Assembly (NCBI RefSeq): GCF_000422465.1
Contig: NZ_KE383842.1
Location: 1,075,845-1,139,844, forward strand
Source of the DNA: Paenibacillus harenae DSM 16969
Lineage (GTDB): Bacteria > Bacillota > Bacilli > Paenibacillales > Paenibacillaceae
Reading direction: 5' to 3'
DNA length: 64,000 bases
Part shown: piece by piece, positions 7,263 to 14,455 of the stretch
Numbering within the stretch: the first letter of the stretch is position 1
How the letters are laid out: each line of letters begins with the position of its first letter
Translations under genes and position numbers: made by a program
The notes under the pieces: model-generated
Database searches by the model: none
The model's input: only the letters and a program-made list of their open reading frames with translations
What the model was told of the DNA's origin: nothing

Positions 7263-7936
7263 TGATGGCTGGGCAGGATTGGCTGCAGCTGTGGCCGCCT
7301 ATCCGATTATCGCTGCAGATCGCTTTAATTGCCAGTATCGTAACCGCCGTCATCGGGATGGCCGCTGCCTGGATGATGTCCAAAAAAACGTTCAAAGGGA
7401 AGACGCTGCTCGAGACCGTCTTTATGCTGCCGATGGTTCTGCCGCCGACGGTCGTCGGCTTTCTGCTGCTGGTTTTACTGGGGCGCAGAAGCTGGATTGG
7501 CCGCCTCGCGGAATGGCTGTTTTCCGCTCCGATCGTTTTCTCTTGGGGAGCGGGAGTCATTGCCGCCGTTGTCGTCGCCTTTCCTCTCGTCTATCAATCG
7601 ATGAAGGCCGGCTTCGCATCGGTCGACAGACATCTGGAGGAGTCGGCGCGCTCCATGGGCGCGAGCGAATGGCAGGTGTTCCGGCATATTACCATTCCGC
7701 TGGCGCAACGCTTTATCGTGACAGCTTATTTGTTAGGCTTTGCCCGGGCGCTTGGCGAATTCGGCGCAACGCTCATGATTGCCGGGAATATTCCCGGCAG
7801 GACACAGACGATTCCGACCGCAATCTATGTAGCCGTTGATTCCGGCAATGAGGTTATGGCATGGGCCTGGACGATCGTTATCGTGGTCATTTCCTTTGTC
7901 ATGCTGCTGTTTACCGGGAGAAAGCAGAACACATAA
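7259..7936 (+). CDS. modB: Molybdate ABC transporter permease ModB
   Basis: 225 residues with about five transmembrane helices. The EAA loop is visible as EESARSMGASEWQVFRHITIPLA, and ARALGEFGATLMIAGNIPG is characteristic of molybdate/tungstate permeases. It should form the membrane channel for molybdate import, supplying molybdenum cofactor for the nasC nitrate reductase about 6.5 kb away. It overlaps the modA remnant by four bases and is followed by a terminator. No modC ATPase gene lies in the window, so the transporter is incomplete here and would need a ModC and a binding protein from elsewhere. Confidence 0.88.
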   Translation: MMMAGQDWLQLWPPIRLSLQIALIASIVTAVIGMAAAWMMSKKTFKGKTLLETVFMLPMVLPPTVVGFLLLVLLGRRSWIGRLAEWLFSAPIVFSWGAGVIAAVVVAFPLVYQSMKAGFASVDRHLEESARSMGASEWQVFRHITIPLAQRFIVTAYLLGFARALGEFGATLMIAGNIPGRTQTIPTAIYVAVDSGNEVMAWAWTIVIVVISFVMLLFTGRKQNT

Positions 7937-7956
7937 GGAAATTCCCTGCAAATCAA

Positions 7957-7985
7957 GAAGACCGCCAAGCTTGGCGGTCTTCTTT
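7957..7985. terminator. Bidirectional terminator (26-bp perfect palindrome)
   Basis: GAAGACCGCCAAG and its exact reverse complement, flanked by T runs, between convergent modB and the minus-strand small gene. Confidence 0.85.
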
Positions 7986-7988
7986 GCG

Positions 7989-8279
7989 TTAATGAACGGA
8001 ACCGGCGGGCAGTTTCAGCATCGTTCTTGGAAACTTGTAATCATCGCGGAAGCAATTGGTACCGCTGTCATAAGTTGATTGCGAGAGCCTGTGCGAGATT
8101 TCAAAGATAGACAGCTCCGGATTGACATGCAGCGTGGATTCATAAAACGAGCATCGTTCGAAGTTGAAATGCAAGGTCGTAATAATAATAACGCAGTTCG
8201 TAAACGTACAGCCGATAAAGCTAAATCCGTCAAACGCAATCGTTTCGTTCGTAAAATGCTCATTCGATATCGTATTCAT
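7989..8279 (-). CDS. Hypothetical protein, pentapeptide-repeat-like N-terminus
   Basis: 96 residues, not recognised. The first half has a short beta-helix-like run of alternating small, polar and aromatic residues (FDGFSFIGCTFTNC, FERCSFYEST) resembling degenerate pentapeptide repeats. The second half is polar. GGAG lies about nine nt before the ATG, and the gene ends at the bidirectional terminator it shares with modB, which supports it as a real single-gene unit. No signal peptide. Confidence 0.6.
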   Translation of the reverse strand: MNTISNEHFTNETIAFDGFSFIGCTFTNCVIIITTLHFNFERCSFYESTLHVNPELSIFEISHRLSQSTYDSGTNCFRDDYKFPRTMLKLPAGSVH

Positions 8280-8508
8280 GGCAGCACTCCTATTCTATGA
8301 TGGACAACCTGTTTTCCATATTAGCAGATGCTGTACGTAAAGATTGTCAGAACATGCCGTGAGAAAATAAATAATTAACGACATAACCTCCAAGCATACG
8401 TGTCTAACAAAGCACGGAATACCGGCTGCGGTTCCTGGGTATTCACCCATTTCAATCCGCATGAGTATCCTGATTATGGATTCAATGCATCGTAATGGAG
8501 GAATACAC

Positions 8509-9318
8509 GTGGGATATTATGTTGCCGTAGAGCAGGACGTGAAAATATTTGTCGAGGACGTTAACCCGGACGGAAAGCAAACACTCTTGTTTATTCACGG
8601 CTGGCCGGCGGACCACCGGCTGTTCGAGTATCAATTCAACGTGCTTCCCGCATTAGGCTACCGCTGCATCGCGATCGATCTTAGAGGCTTCGGCCATTCC
8701 GATAAGCCGTGGGACGGTTTCTCTTTTGATTGCTTGGCGGATGATGTGAGAAGCGTCGTGGATACGCTTAAGCTTGATCGTTTTATTCTAGTCGGGCATT
8801 CGGTCGGTGGAGCGATCTCGATCCGGTATATGGGGCGGCATGCCGGACATGGCGTATCCAAGCTTATTCTATTGGCGGCTGCGGCTCCAAGCTTTATCCA
8901 GCGTCCAAACTTCCCGTACGGCCTGCGCAAGGAAGAGGTGGACCAGCTCATTGAAGCGACGGAGAATAACCGCCCTAAAATGCTGCATGATCTGAATGAT
9001 ACGTTTTTCTTCCAAAATGTCGGAGGGCCGTTCGCGGATTGGTTCTTCCAGATCAACCTGTTGGCGGCAGGTTATTCTACTTCCGCCGTTCTTGTATCCC
9101 TTCGGGAAGAAACCTTATTCTCGGATATTGCCGGCATCATGGTCCCCACATTAATTCTTCAAGGCATCCATGATGAAATCGTCAAGCCGCAGTTGGCAAT
9201 GGTTCTCCATGAAAGCATTCCCGGATCCAAGCTGGTATGGCTTGACAGCAGCGGACACGGATTGTTCTGGGAGCAGAAGGATGAGGTGAATGAACAAATC
9301 GCCCATTTTATCGGCTAG
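8509..9318 (+). CDS. Alpha/beta-fold hydrolase (haloperoxidase-like)
   Basis: 269 residues from a GTG start chosen because ATGGAGGAA lies just upstream; the frame extends to an ATG at 8461 without a binding site. The oxyanion motif HGWPAD is followed by the nucleophile elbow GHSVGG (Ser). The acid is probably the Asp in GIHDEIV, and the His is in SSGHGLFWEQ. Cytoplasmic esterase or non-heme haloperoxidase-like enzyme; substrate unknown. Monocistronic. Confidence 0.85.
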   Translation: MGYYVAVEQDVKIFVEDVNPDGKQTLLFIHGWPADHRLFEYQFNVLPALGYRCIAIDLRGFGHSDKPWDGFSFDCLADDVRSVVDTLKLDRFILVGHSVGGAISIRYMGRHAGHGVSKLILLAAAAPSFIQRPNFPYGLRKEEVDQLIEATENNRPKMLHDLNDTFFFQNVGGPFADWFFQINLLAAGYSTSAVLVSLREETLFSDIAGIMVPTLILQGIHDEIVKPQLAMVLHESIPGSKLVWLDSSGHGLFWEQKDEVNEQIAHFIG

Positions 9319-9324
9319 CATGTA

Positions 9325-9368
9325 GGGAGCGCCAATAGGGGAAATAGTCCTCTGCGCTTCCTTTTTTT
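9325..9368 (+). terminator. Terminator after the hydrolase gene
   Basis: GGGAGCGC / GCGCTTCC arms followed by seven T. Confidence 0.75.
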
Positions 9369-9422
9369 GTATGCAACGAAAAGGCGTGCTAATATAATAT
9401 GGGAGGTGGGGGTGAGCGACGG

Positions 9423-9956
9423 ATGACCTATTCATTGTTTCACTATTTCGAGAAGGAGCAAGGCCCTTTCAAAAATTTATCAAGTCTCCCTTTAGAGGAC
9501 GCATCGCAACTGCTGGCACGATTGAGGAGAGAGGGTCAGGTGTTTGCCGGCAAACGGACAGATGATTATTTAGAAATCCGGCGGGATTTGGAACAAAGGG
9601 CGCGGGAGTTATTTGTTGCGAAGGGCGGGCGTCCACGGAAACGCTATCCACACTATATGACAATGGGAGAATGCGTTTGGCTTCGCAGCTGGTACAAACA
9701 AAGCGGTGAAATTGTCATCGATTTGGACCAATTCCATGAAGATTCGGTTAGTTTTACATATGGCGATTTATTCCCAACCATGAGATACGCCGATGGCAGG
9801 CCTTATCGGGAACAGGTATATACCAAACAAGAAATACTGGAAGTCATTCGTGTTTATGGTTTGCCTCAGGAATGGAACGAAGACGGCAGCAAAGGTCCCG
9901 AACGGTATATCGAAGCTCAGGTTTGGGATGATGAGGCAATCGGCCGTTTTTTATAA
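9423..9956 (+). CDS. Conserved Bacillales hypothetical protein
   Basis: 177 residues from the ATG at 9423; an ATG at 9399 in frame would add a Gly-rich leader that looks like read-through of the GGGAGGTGGGGG ribosome binding site. I recognise the pattern as a conserved protein of Bacillus and Paenibacillus: YSLFHYFEKEQGPFKNLS at the start, KRYPHYMTMGEC in the middle and YGDLFPTMRY further on. It is cytoplasmic and lacks a named domain. Function unknown. It is 29 bp from the GrpB-family gene and may share its transcript. Confidence 0.75.
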   Translation: MTYSLFHYFEKEQGPFKNLSSLPLEDASQLLARLRREGQVFAGKRTDDYLEIRRDLEQRARELFVAKGGRPRKRYPHYMTMGECVWLRSWYKQSGEIVIDLDQFHEDSVSFTYGDLFPTMRYADGRPYREQVYTKQEILEVIRVYGLPQEWNEDGSKGPERYIEAQVWDDEAIGRFL

Positions 9957-9985
9957 AATACGATAACGGGTAAGGATGTGGATCA

Positions 9986-10540
9986 ATGAGCAATCAGCAT
10001 AATCCAAATTGGCCCAAATGGGCGGTGGAAGCGGTAGAAATCGTGGAGCATGATCCGAAGTGGCTGGAAAAAGGGGAGCTTGAACGCATGCAATTGCTGA
10101 GGCTTCTGTCTTCGTATGGTGTAACGGAGATCGAGCATATAGGAAGCACTTCGGTTACCGCTCTTGCCGCGAAGCCGATTATCGACCTCATGGCTCAAAT
10201 TGCAACCTATTCGGATATCGAACGCATCGCCCGCAAATTAAGCGGAAGCGAATGGCATTACGTTCCGCCCGAGCTTGACGGACAGCCGTGGAGAAGGTTT
10301 TTTGTGAAAGTGAAAAATGACAAAAGAGTTGCGCATCTTCATCTGATGTTAGATACGGAAGAACGATGGGGGAAACAGCTGCAGTTCCGAAATATACTGC
10401 GGGAACAGCCAAACCTCTCAAAGCGATATGCGGAGCTGAAGGAAAAGCTGGCTGCGGATTACAAGGAGGACCGGGAGGCTTATACGGCGGCCAAATCCGA
10501 ATTTATTACAAACGTTTTAGAATCGGGTAAACGTTCATAA
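9986..10540 (+). CDS. GrpB/UPF0157-family nucleotidyltransferase-fold protein
   Basis: 184 residues. The GrpB signature is present: VEHDPKW near the N-terminus, then EHIGSTSV followed by AAKPIIDLM, which carries the GS and acidic residues of a nucleotidyltransferase fold, and a later RVAHLHLML strand. The family includes stand-alone proteins and fusions to dephospho-CoA kinase; enzymatic activity is not settled. AAGGATG lies before the ATG. Ends at a strong terminator shared with nasA. Confidence 0.85.
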   Translation: MSNQHNPNWPKWAVEAVEIVEHDPKWLEKGELERMQLLRLLSSYGVTEIEHIGSTSVTALAAKPIIDLMAQIATYSDIERIARKLSGSEWHYVPPELDGQPWRRFFVKVKNDKRVAHLHLMLDTEERWGKQLQFRNILREQPNLSKRYAELKEKLAADYKEDREAYTAAKSEFITNVLESGKRS

Positions 10541-10575
10541 ACCTGATCGAATGGCATACACGTGAAGAAAGCTGA

Positions 10576-10623
10576 CAAGAGCCCCGATGCGAAAGCGGAC
10601 ACGCTTCTGCATCGGGGCTCTTG
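10576..10623. terminator. Bidirectional terminator between grpB-like gene and nasA
   Basis: CAAGAGCCCCGATGC / GCATCGGGGCTCTTG, a perfect 15-bp stem with further internal pairing (GAAAGCG / CGCTTC region). Confidence 0.9.
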
Positions 10624-10643
10624 TTCTTATTGAAAATTAAAGT

Positions 10644-11882
10644 TTATACGTTTAATTGCTCTGTAATCGGCTCCAAGCGGGCTTTGCCGCCTTTATCCAT
10701 CCATTTGTTGCGCCAGCTCAGCTGCATAACGGTCAGCAGGATAAGCGAGCACAGCGTAACGCCGCTTAAGATCAGGAAGCCTGGCGCATACGAGCCGGTT
10801 GATTGATATAATTTACCGAGAACGAGCGGCAGCGCATAGCTGCCAAGACCGCCGGCTGCACCGATTATGCCGGTCATCAGTCCCAGCTCGTTGCCGAAGC
10901 GTTGAGGGACAAGCTGGAATACCGAACCGTTGCCGGCTCCCAGACACATCATGCCGACGAATAAGATGATAAGGACGACAGGCAGCGGAGGGATTGTCGC
11001 GACTGCAGCCAGCATGATCCCGGCCCCGCCGTACAATATGGTTAACATCCGGGTTCCGCCGATCTTGTCTGACAAATAGCCGCCGACCGGGCGGAAGAAG
11101 CTGCCCGCTATAACGCAGAATGTAGTGAAATCAGCTGCGCGAACCGGAGCAAGTCCGTATTCCGTGTTGAAGAAGATCGTTAAATAGTTGGAGAGTCCGA
11201 CAAAACCGCCGAATGTGACGCAGTAGAAAGTGCAGAACACCCAGGCATCTCCCTGACTCAATACTCGCGCATATTGCGAGAGTGTCTTTGGAGCAGGAAG
11301 GTTCGGACTATTTTTGGCAAAAATCGTGAACAAAATAAAGACGACGGCGATCGGAATGATCGCAAGGCCAAAAACAACTTCCCAGCTGCCGTAATGCTGC
11401 GCAAGACGGTTAGCGAACAGCGTTGATATGACGGTGCCGCTGTTATCGGCTCCAGCTATCCCCATCGCTAAGCTTTGATGTTCCTTTGTATACCATTGGC
11501 TGGCGAGAGGCAATGCCGCGGCAAAGGATGCGCCGGCGAAGCCGAGCAGGAGTGCTACGATGTACAGCTGGTCGAGCGAATGAACGAATTTCCATCCCAT
11601 AATAAGAGGGACCAGCGTTAAGAGCATACCGATCTGAGCCGTTCTCTTCGGACCGATGTAATCGGTCATAAAGCCCAGCACCAGTCTTAGAATAGATCCG
11701 CCAAGAATAGGCAGTGCAACCAAATTCGCTTTTTGCACGGGATCCATTGGGTAGTCGGCCGCAATAATAACGGCGAGGGGACCGATTAACACCCAGATCA
11801 TAAAGCTTACGTCGAAATACAAAAATGCGCTGAACAGTGTAGGCTTGTGACCGCTTTGCCAAAATCCTTTTTTCTCCATCAT
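10644..11882 (-). CDS. nasA: Nitrate/nitrite transporter (NarK/NasA family MFS)
   Basis: 412 residues with twelve predicted transmembrane helices. Nitrate-transporter features include RLVLGFMTDYIGPKRT after helix 2 and the two Gly-rich nitrate signatures, AGADNSGTV and GIIGAAGGLGSYALP. It imports nitrate for assimilation by NasB/NasC, encoded divergently. AAGGAGAG precedes the ATG pair. The transcript begins about 145 bp upstream and carries an ANTAR-type leader and terminator; a GlnR/TnrA box covers its -35. Confidence 0.92.
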   Translation of the reverse strand: MMEKKGFWQSGHKPTLFSAFLYFDVSFMIWVLIGPLAVIIAADYPMDPVQKANLVALPILGGSILRLVLGFMTDYIGPKRTAQIGMLLTLVPLIMGWKFVHSLDQLYIVALLLGFAGASFAAALPLASQWYTKEHQSLAMGIAGADNSGTVISTLFANRLAQHYGSWEVVFGLAIIPIAVVFILFTIFAKNSPNLPAPKTLSQYARVLSQGDAWVFCTFYCVTFGGFVGLSNYLTIFFNTEYGLAPVRAADFTTFCVIAGSFFRPVGGYLSDKIGGTRMLTILYGGAGIMLAAVATIPPLPVVLIILFVGMMCLGAGNGSVFQLVPQRFGNELGLMTGIIGAAGGLGSYALPLVLGKLYQSTGSYAPGFLILSGVTLCSLILLTVMQLSWRNKWMDKGGKARLEPITEQLNV

Positions 11883-11917
11883 CCAAATCTCTCCTTTTTA
11901 TGATTAACCTCAAATCC

Positions 11918-11959
11918 AAAAGGCCGCAATCCAACCTTAATAAGGTAGGAATTGCGGCC
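11918..11959 (-). terminator. Leader terminator upstream of nasA
   Basis: On the minus strand, GGCCGCAAT / ATTGCGGCC with inner ACCTT / AAGGT, followed by TTTT. It lies within the 5' leader, so it would attenuate nasA unless prevented from folding. Confidence 0.7.
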
Positions 11960-11988
11960 GCATTGCCATCGTAAGCACGCCATTGTGC
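11956..11988 (-). promoter_or_regulatory. ANTAR-type dual hexaloop antiterminator, nasA leader
   Basis: Minus strand. P1 is GCAC-AATGGC-GTGC (11988 to 11975), then a 7-nt linker, then P2 GGC-AATGCG-GCC (11967 to 11956). Both loops are six nt with A at position 1 and G at position 4, the recognised ANTAR-binding signature. The right arm of P2 lies inside the left arm of the leader terminator, so the two folds exclude each other. Confidence 0.7.
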
Positions 11989-12033
11989 ATCCATTTACGT
12001 ATAAGGGGATACAGGATTGTCATCCACTCTCGA

Positions 12034-12062
12034 ATTATAAATTGGCGTAATGTGCATGTAAA
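12034..12062 (-). promoter_or_regulatory. nasA promoter
   Basis: On the minus strand, TTTACA, 17 bp, TATAAT. The -35 hexamer lies inside the GlnR/TnrA box at 12057-12073. Confidence 0.75.
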
Positions 12063-12073
12063 TATATCTGACA
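12057..12073. promoter_or_regulatory. GlnR/TnrA box overlapping the nasA -35
   Basis: TGTAAATATATCTGACA fits TGTNAN7TNACA at every specified position. The overlap with the -35 suggests repression, as expected for GlnR under nitrogen excess. Confidence 0.75.
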
Positions 12074-12106
12074 CAAAATTATTTATATAATGCGAATATG
12101 ATTTTT

Positions 12107-12123
12107 TGTTAGCTATATTGACA
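12107..12123. promoter_or_regulatory. GlnR/TnrA box overlapping the nasB -35
   Basis: TGTTAGCTATATTGACA is a second full match to TGTNAN7TNACA. Its end, TTGACA, is the -35 of the nasB promoter. It lies 50 bp from the first box. Confidence 0.75.
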
Positions 12124-12146
12124 TAACTCGCAATTTGCACTAATCT
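12118..12146 (+). promoter_or_regulatory. nasB-nasC promoter
   Basis: TTGACA, 17 bp, TAATCT. Transcription would start near 12153 and include the ANTAR-type leader. Confidence 0.75.
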
Positions 12147-12164
12147 TACATATACATGGAGTTC

Positions 12165-12201
12165 AGCACAGCGTCGTGCTAATTCTTACGGCAATGATGC
12201 C
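12165..12201 (+). promoter_or_regulatory. ANTAR-type dual hexaloop antiterminator, nasB leader
   Basis: P1 is AGCAC-AGCGTC-GTGCT (12165-12180), then a 9-nt linker, then P2 GGC-AATGAT-GCC (12190-12201). Both hexaloops have A1 and G4. The P2 right arm (12199-12201) is also the first three bases of the terminator stem, giving mutually exclusive folds. Confidence 0.7.
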
Positions 12202-12229
12202 TTTTCCCCTCGAAAGGGAAAGGGCTTTT
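12199..12229 (+). terminator. Leader terminator upstream of nasB
   Basis: GCCTTTTCCC / GGGAAAGGGC with loop CTCGAAA (imperfect), followed by TTTT, 70 bp before the nasB start. An attenuator inside the leader. Confidence 0.65.
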
Positions 12230-12298
12230 ACTGGTTATTTTCGAGGTAATGTGACATGAATAGTGAGGTATATGAAATAGCAAGAGTGGATGTGAGAC

Positions 12299-14455
12299 AT
12301 GATGGAGAGAAAAAAACTGGTCGTTATCGGCAACGGCATGGCAGGTATCAAATGTGTGGAAGAAATTTATAAGCTTGATCCGGGTCTTTACCAAATTACT
12401 GTTTTCGGAAGCGAGCCGCATCCGAATTATAACCGGATTCTTCTGTCGAAGGTGCTTCAGGGAGATTCCTCGATCGACGATATTACGATTAACGATTGGT
12501 CGTGGTACGCAGAGCGGGATATCCGGTTGTATACCGGAGAGACGGTTGTCCGCATTCATCCCGATTCGCGTATAATCGAGACGCAATCCGGCATACGCGC
12601 CGAGTACGATGCCCTCATTATCGCGACCGGATCATCCGCATTCATCCCGCCGATCGCAGGCATTCATAAATCCGGCGTCATTTCGTTCCGAAATATTGAA
12701 GATTGCAAGACCATGATGAATTATGCGAAAAAATACCGCAAAGCGGCTGTCATCGGCGGAGGTTTACTCGGTTTGGAAGCGGCGCGAGGGCTGCTTAATC
12801 TCGGGATGGAGACGGATGTCATCCACAATGCTTCCTACTTGATGAACCGCCAGCTCGACCGGATGTCTGCCGAATTGCTGCGCAAGGAACTGGAGCAGCA
12901 GGGGATGCGTTTCTGGCTGAACAAGGAGACGGAAAGCATTACAGGATTAAATCGGGCAAAAGGCGTGCGATTCTCGGGCGGATCAACGCTTGAGGCCGAT
13001 CTGATCGTTGTTTCCGTCGGCATCCGGCCGAATGCCGAGCTTGCGCGAAGAAGCGGCATCGAGACGAATAGAGCGATTCTCGTCGACGATTATATGCGTA
13101 CGAGCGTGCCGGGCATTTACGCCGTGGGCGAATGCGCGGAGCACCGCGGAATCGCTTATGGACTTGTAGCGCCGCTTTACGAGCAAGGAAAGGTTCTTGC
13201 CTCGGTCATTTGCGGCAGGGAAACGCCTCCTTATACAGGCTCCGTGCCTTATGCGCAGCTGAAGGTTTCCGGCGTCGAGGTGTTCTCGGCCGGAGAGATC
13301 CGCGAGACGGAAGCCGAGACCGCCCTGCAGCAGTATGACGGCGTGAACGGCACCTACAAGAAAGTGACGATGAAATCCGGAACCGTCCGAGGCGCCATTC
13401 TATACGGCAATACGGCTGAAGGTACGAAGCTGCTTGAGCTGGTGAAACGGGAAGCCCCCGTCACGGCGCTTCAGGCGGCCGTTAGCGGTAACGAGAGCGG
13501 CGAGCTCGACGATACAGCCGCCAAAATGCCGGACCGCGAATCGGTCTGCGCTTGCAATGCTGTCAGCAAAGCTGCCATTGTGGAAGCCGTTATCGAGGGT
13601 GGCTTACAAACGGCGGAGCAGGTCCGGGACCGGACGAAGGCATCCAGCTCCTGCGGGGGCTGTCGCCAGATGGTTGCGGCCGTAGTCAAGCATGCCATTC
13701 GCCAAGGAAAAACGGCTATGGTGAAGGAAGAACCGGCAGTATGCGGCTGCACAACCCTCAGCCATGAGCAGCTGAGATCCGCTATCGCCGAATCGGCGGT
13801 CTCCACACCGCAAGAAACGATGCTTGCGCTTGGATGGTTCAATGCGGCCGGATGCAGCCGCTGCCTGCCGGCCGTGGCTTATTATTTGGCTCTAAACGGA
13901 AAGGAAACGGCGGGCGGCACAGCAGGTCACGGCTTGGTCAAGGAGCAGTTCGGCTTATCGGTCGGGATTGTGACGGACGAGAAGGCGGAGAGGACTCAGC
14001 GATTCGACTCGCGTTCCCTCGGAACGGCGCTCTATCAGGTTTGGGACGGTCAATTCTTCCCAGCGCCCGTAAATGCATCCGTTACGACTGGAATAGGGCA
14101 GCCTGCCGGAATCCTTGTTCGAGATATCGGCATTACAGGAACGCCGGCCGGCTGGGAGATCTATGCGGCAGGACATGCAGAGCATCCGGTAAAGCAGGGG
14201 CAGCTGGTCGGACTTGCCGAGACCGAGGAGGAAGCGTTGGCGCTTGCGGTTTCTTGCCTGCAGCTGTACCGGGAAAGAGCCGAATTCGGAGAGGCGATGT
14301 GGAAGTGGCTGGAGAAAGCGGGTATCGTTGAGATAAGAGAGACACTGTACGATGCCGGTTACCGCCGCGACCTGCTTATAAGAGCAAAGGCTTCGGAGCT
14401 ATTGATGAAAAACGAGGAAAGGCCCGGTGAGAGCTATGCCGCTATTATCCAGTAA
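12299..14455 (+). CDS. nasB: Assimilatory nitrate reductase electron-transfer subunit NasB
   Basis: 718 residues. An N-terminal NirB-like FAD/NAD(P)H domain (VVIGNGMAGIKCVEEI at the start, GGGLLGLEAARGL near residue 155) covers about 1-400. Two BFD-like [2Fe-2S] segments follow: CACN...CGGC near 417-452 and CGC...CSRC near 482-521. A C-terminal ferredoxin-like half domain of the nitrite/sulfite reductase type comes last. It should pass electrons from NAD(P)H to NasC in the cytoplasm. Length and order match Bacillus NasB. The Shine-Dalgarno before the ATG pair is weak; the second ATG at 12302 may be used. The gene overlaps nasC by 29 bp. Confidence 0.88.
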   Translation: MMERKKLVVIGNGMAGIKCVEEIYKLDPGLYQITVFGSEPHPNYNRILLSKVLQGDSSIDDITINDWSWYAERDIRLYTGETVVRIHPDSRIIETQSGIRAEYDALIIATGSSAFIPPIAGIHKSGVISFRNIEDCKTMMNYAKKYRKAAVIGGGLLGLEAARGLLNLGMETDVIHNASYLMNRQLDRMSAELLRKELEQQGMRFWLNKETESITGLNRAKGVRFSGGSTLEADLIVVSVGIRPNAELARRSGIETNRAILVDDYMRTSVPGIYAVGECAEHRGIAYGLVAPLYEQGKVLASVICGRETPPYTGSVPYAQLKVSGVEVFSAGEIRETEAETALQQYDGVNGTYKKVTMKSGTVRGAILYGNTAEGTKLLELVKREAPVTALQAAVSGNESGELDDTAAKMPDRESVCACNAVSKAAIVEAVIEGGLQTAEQVRDRTKASSSCGGCRQMVAAVVKHAIRQGKTAMVKEEPAVCGCTTLSHEQLRSAIAESAVSTPQETMLALGWFNAAGCSRCLPAVAYYLALNGKETAGGTAGHGLVKEQFGLSVGIVTDEKAERTQRFDSRSLGTALYQVWDGQFFPAPVNASVTTGIGQPAGILVRDIGITGTPAGWEIYAAGHAEHPVKQGQLVGLAETEEEALALAVSCLQLYRERAEFGEAMWKWLEKAGIVEIRETLYDAGYRRDLLIRAKASELLMKNEERPGESYAAIIQ

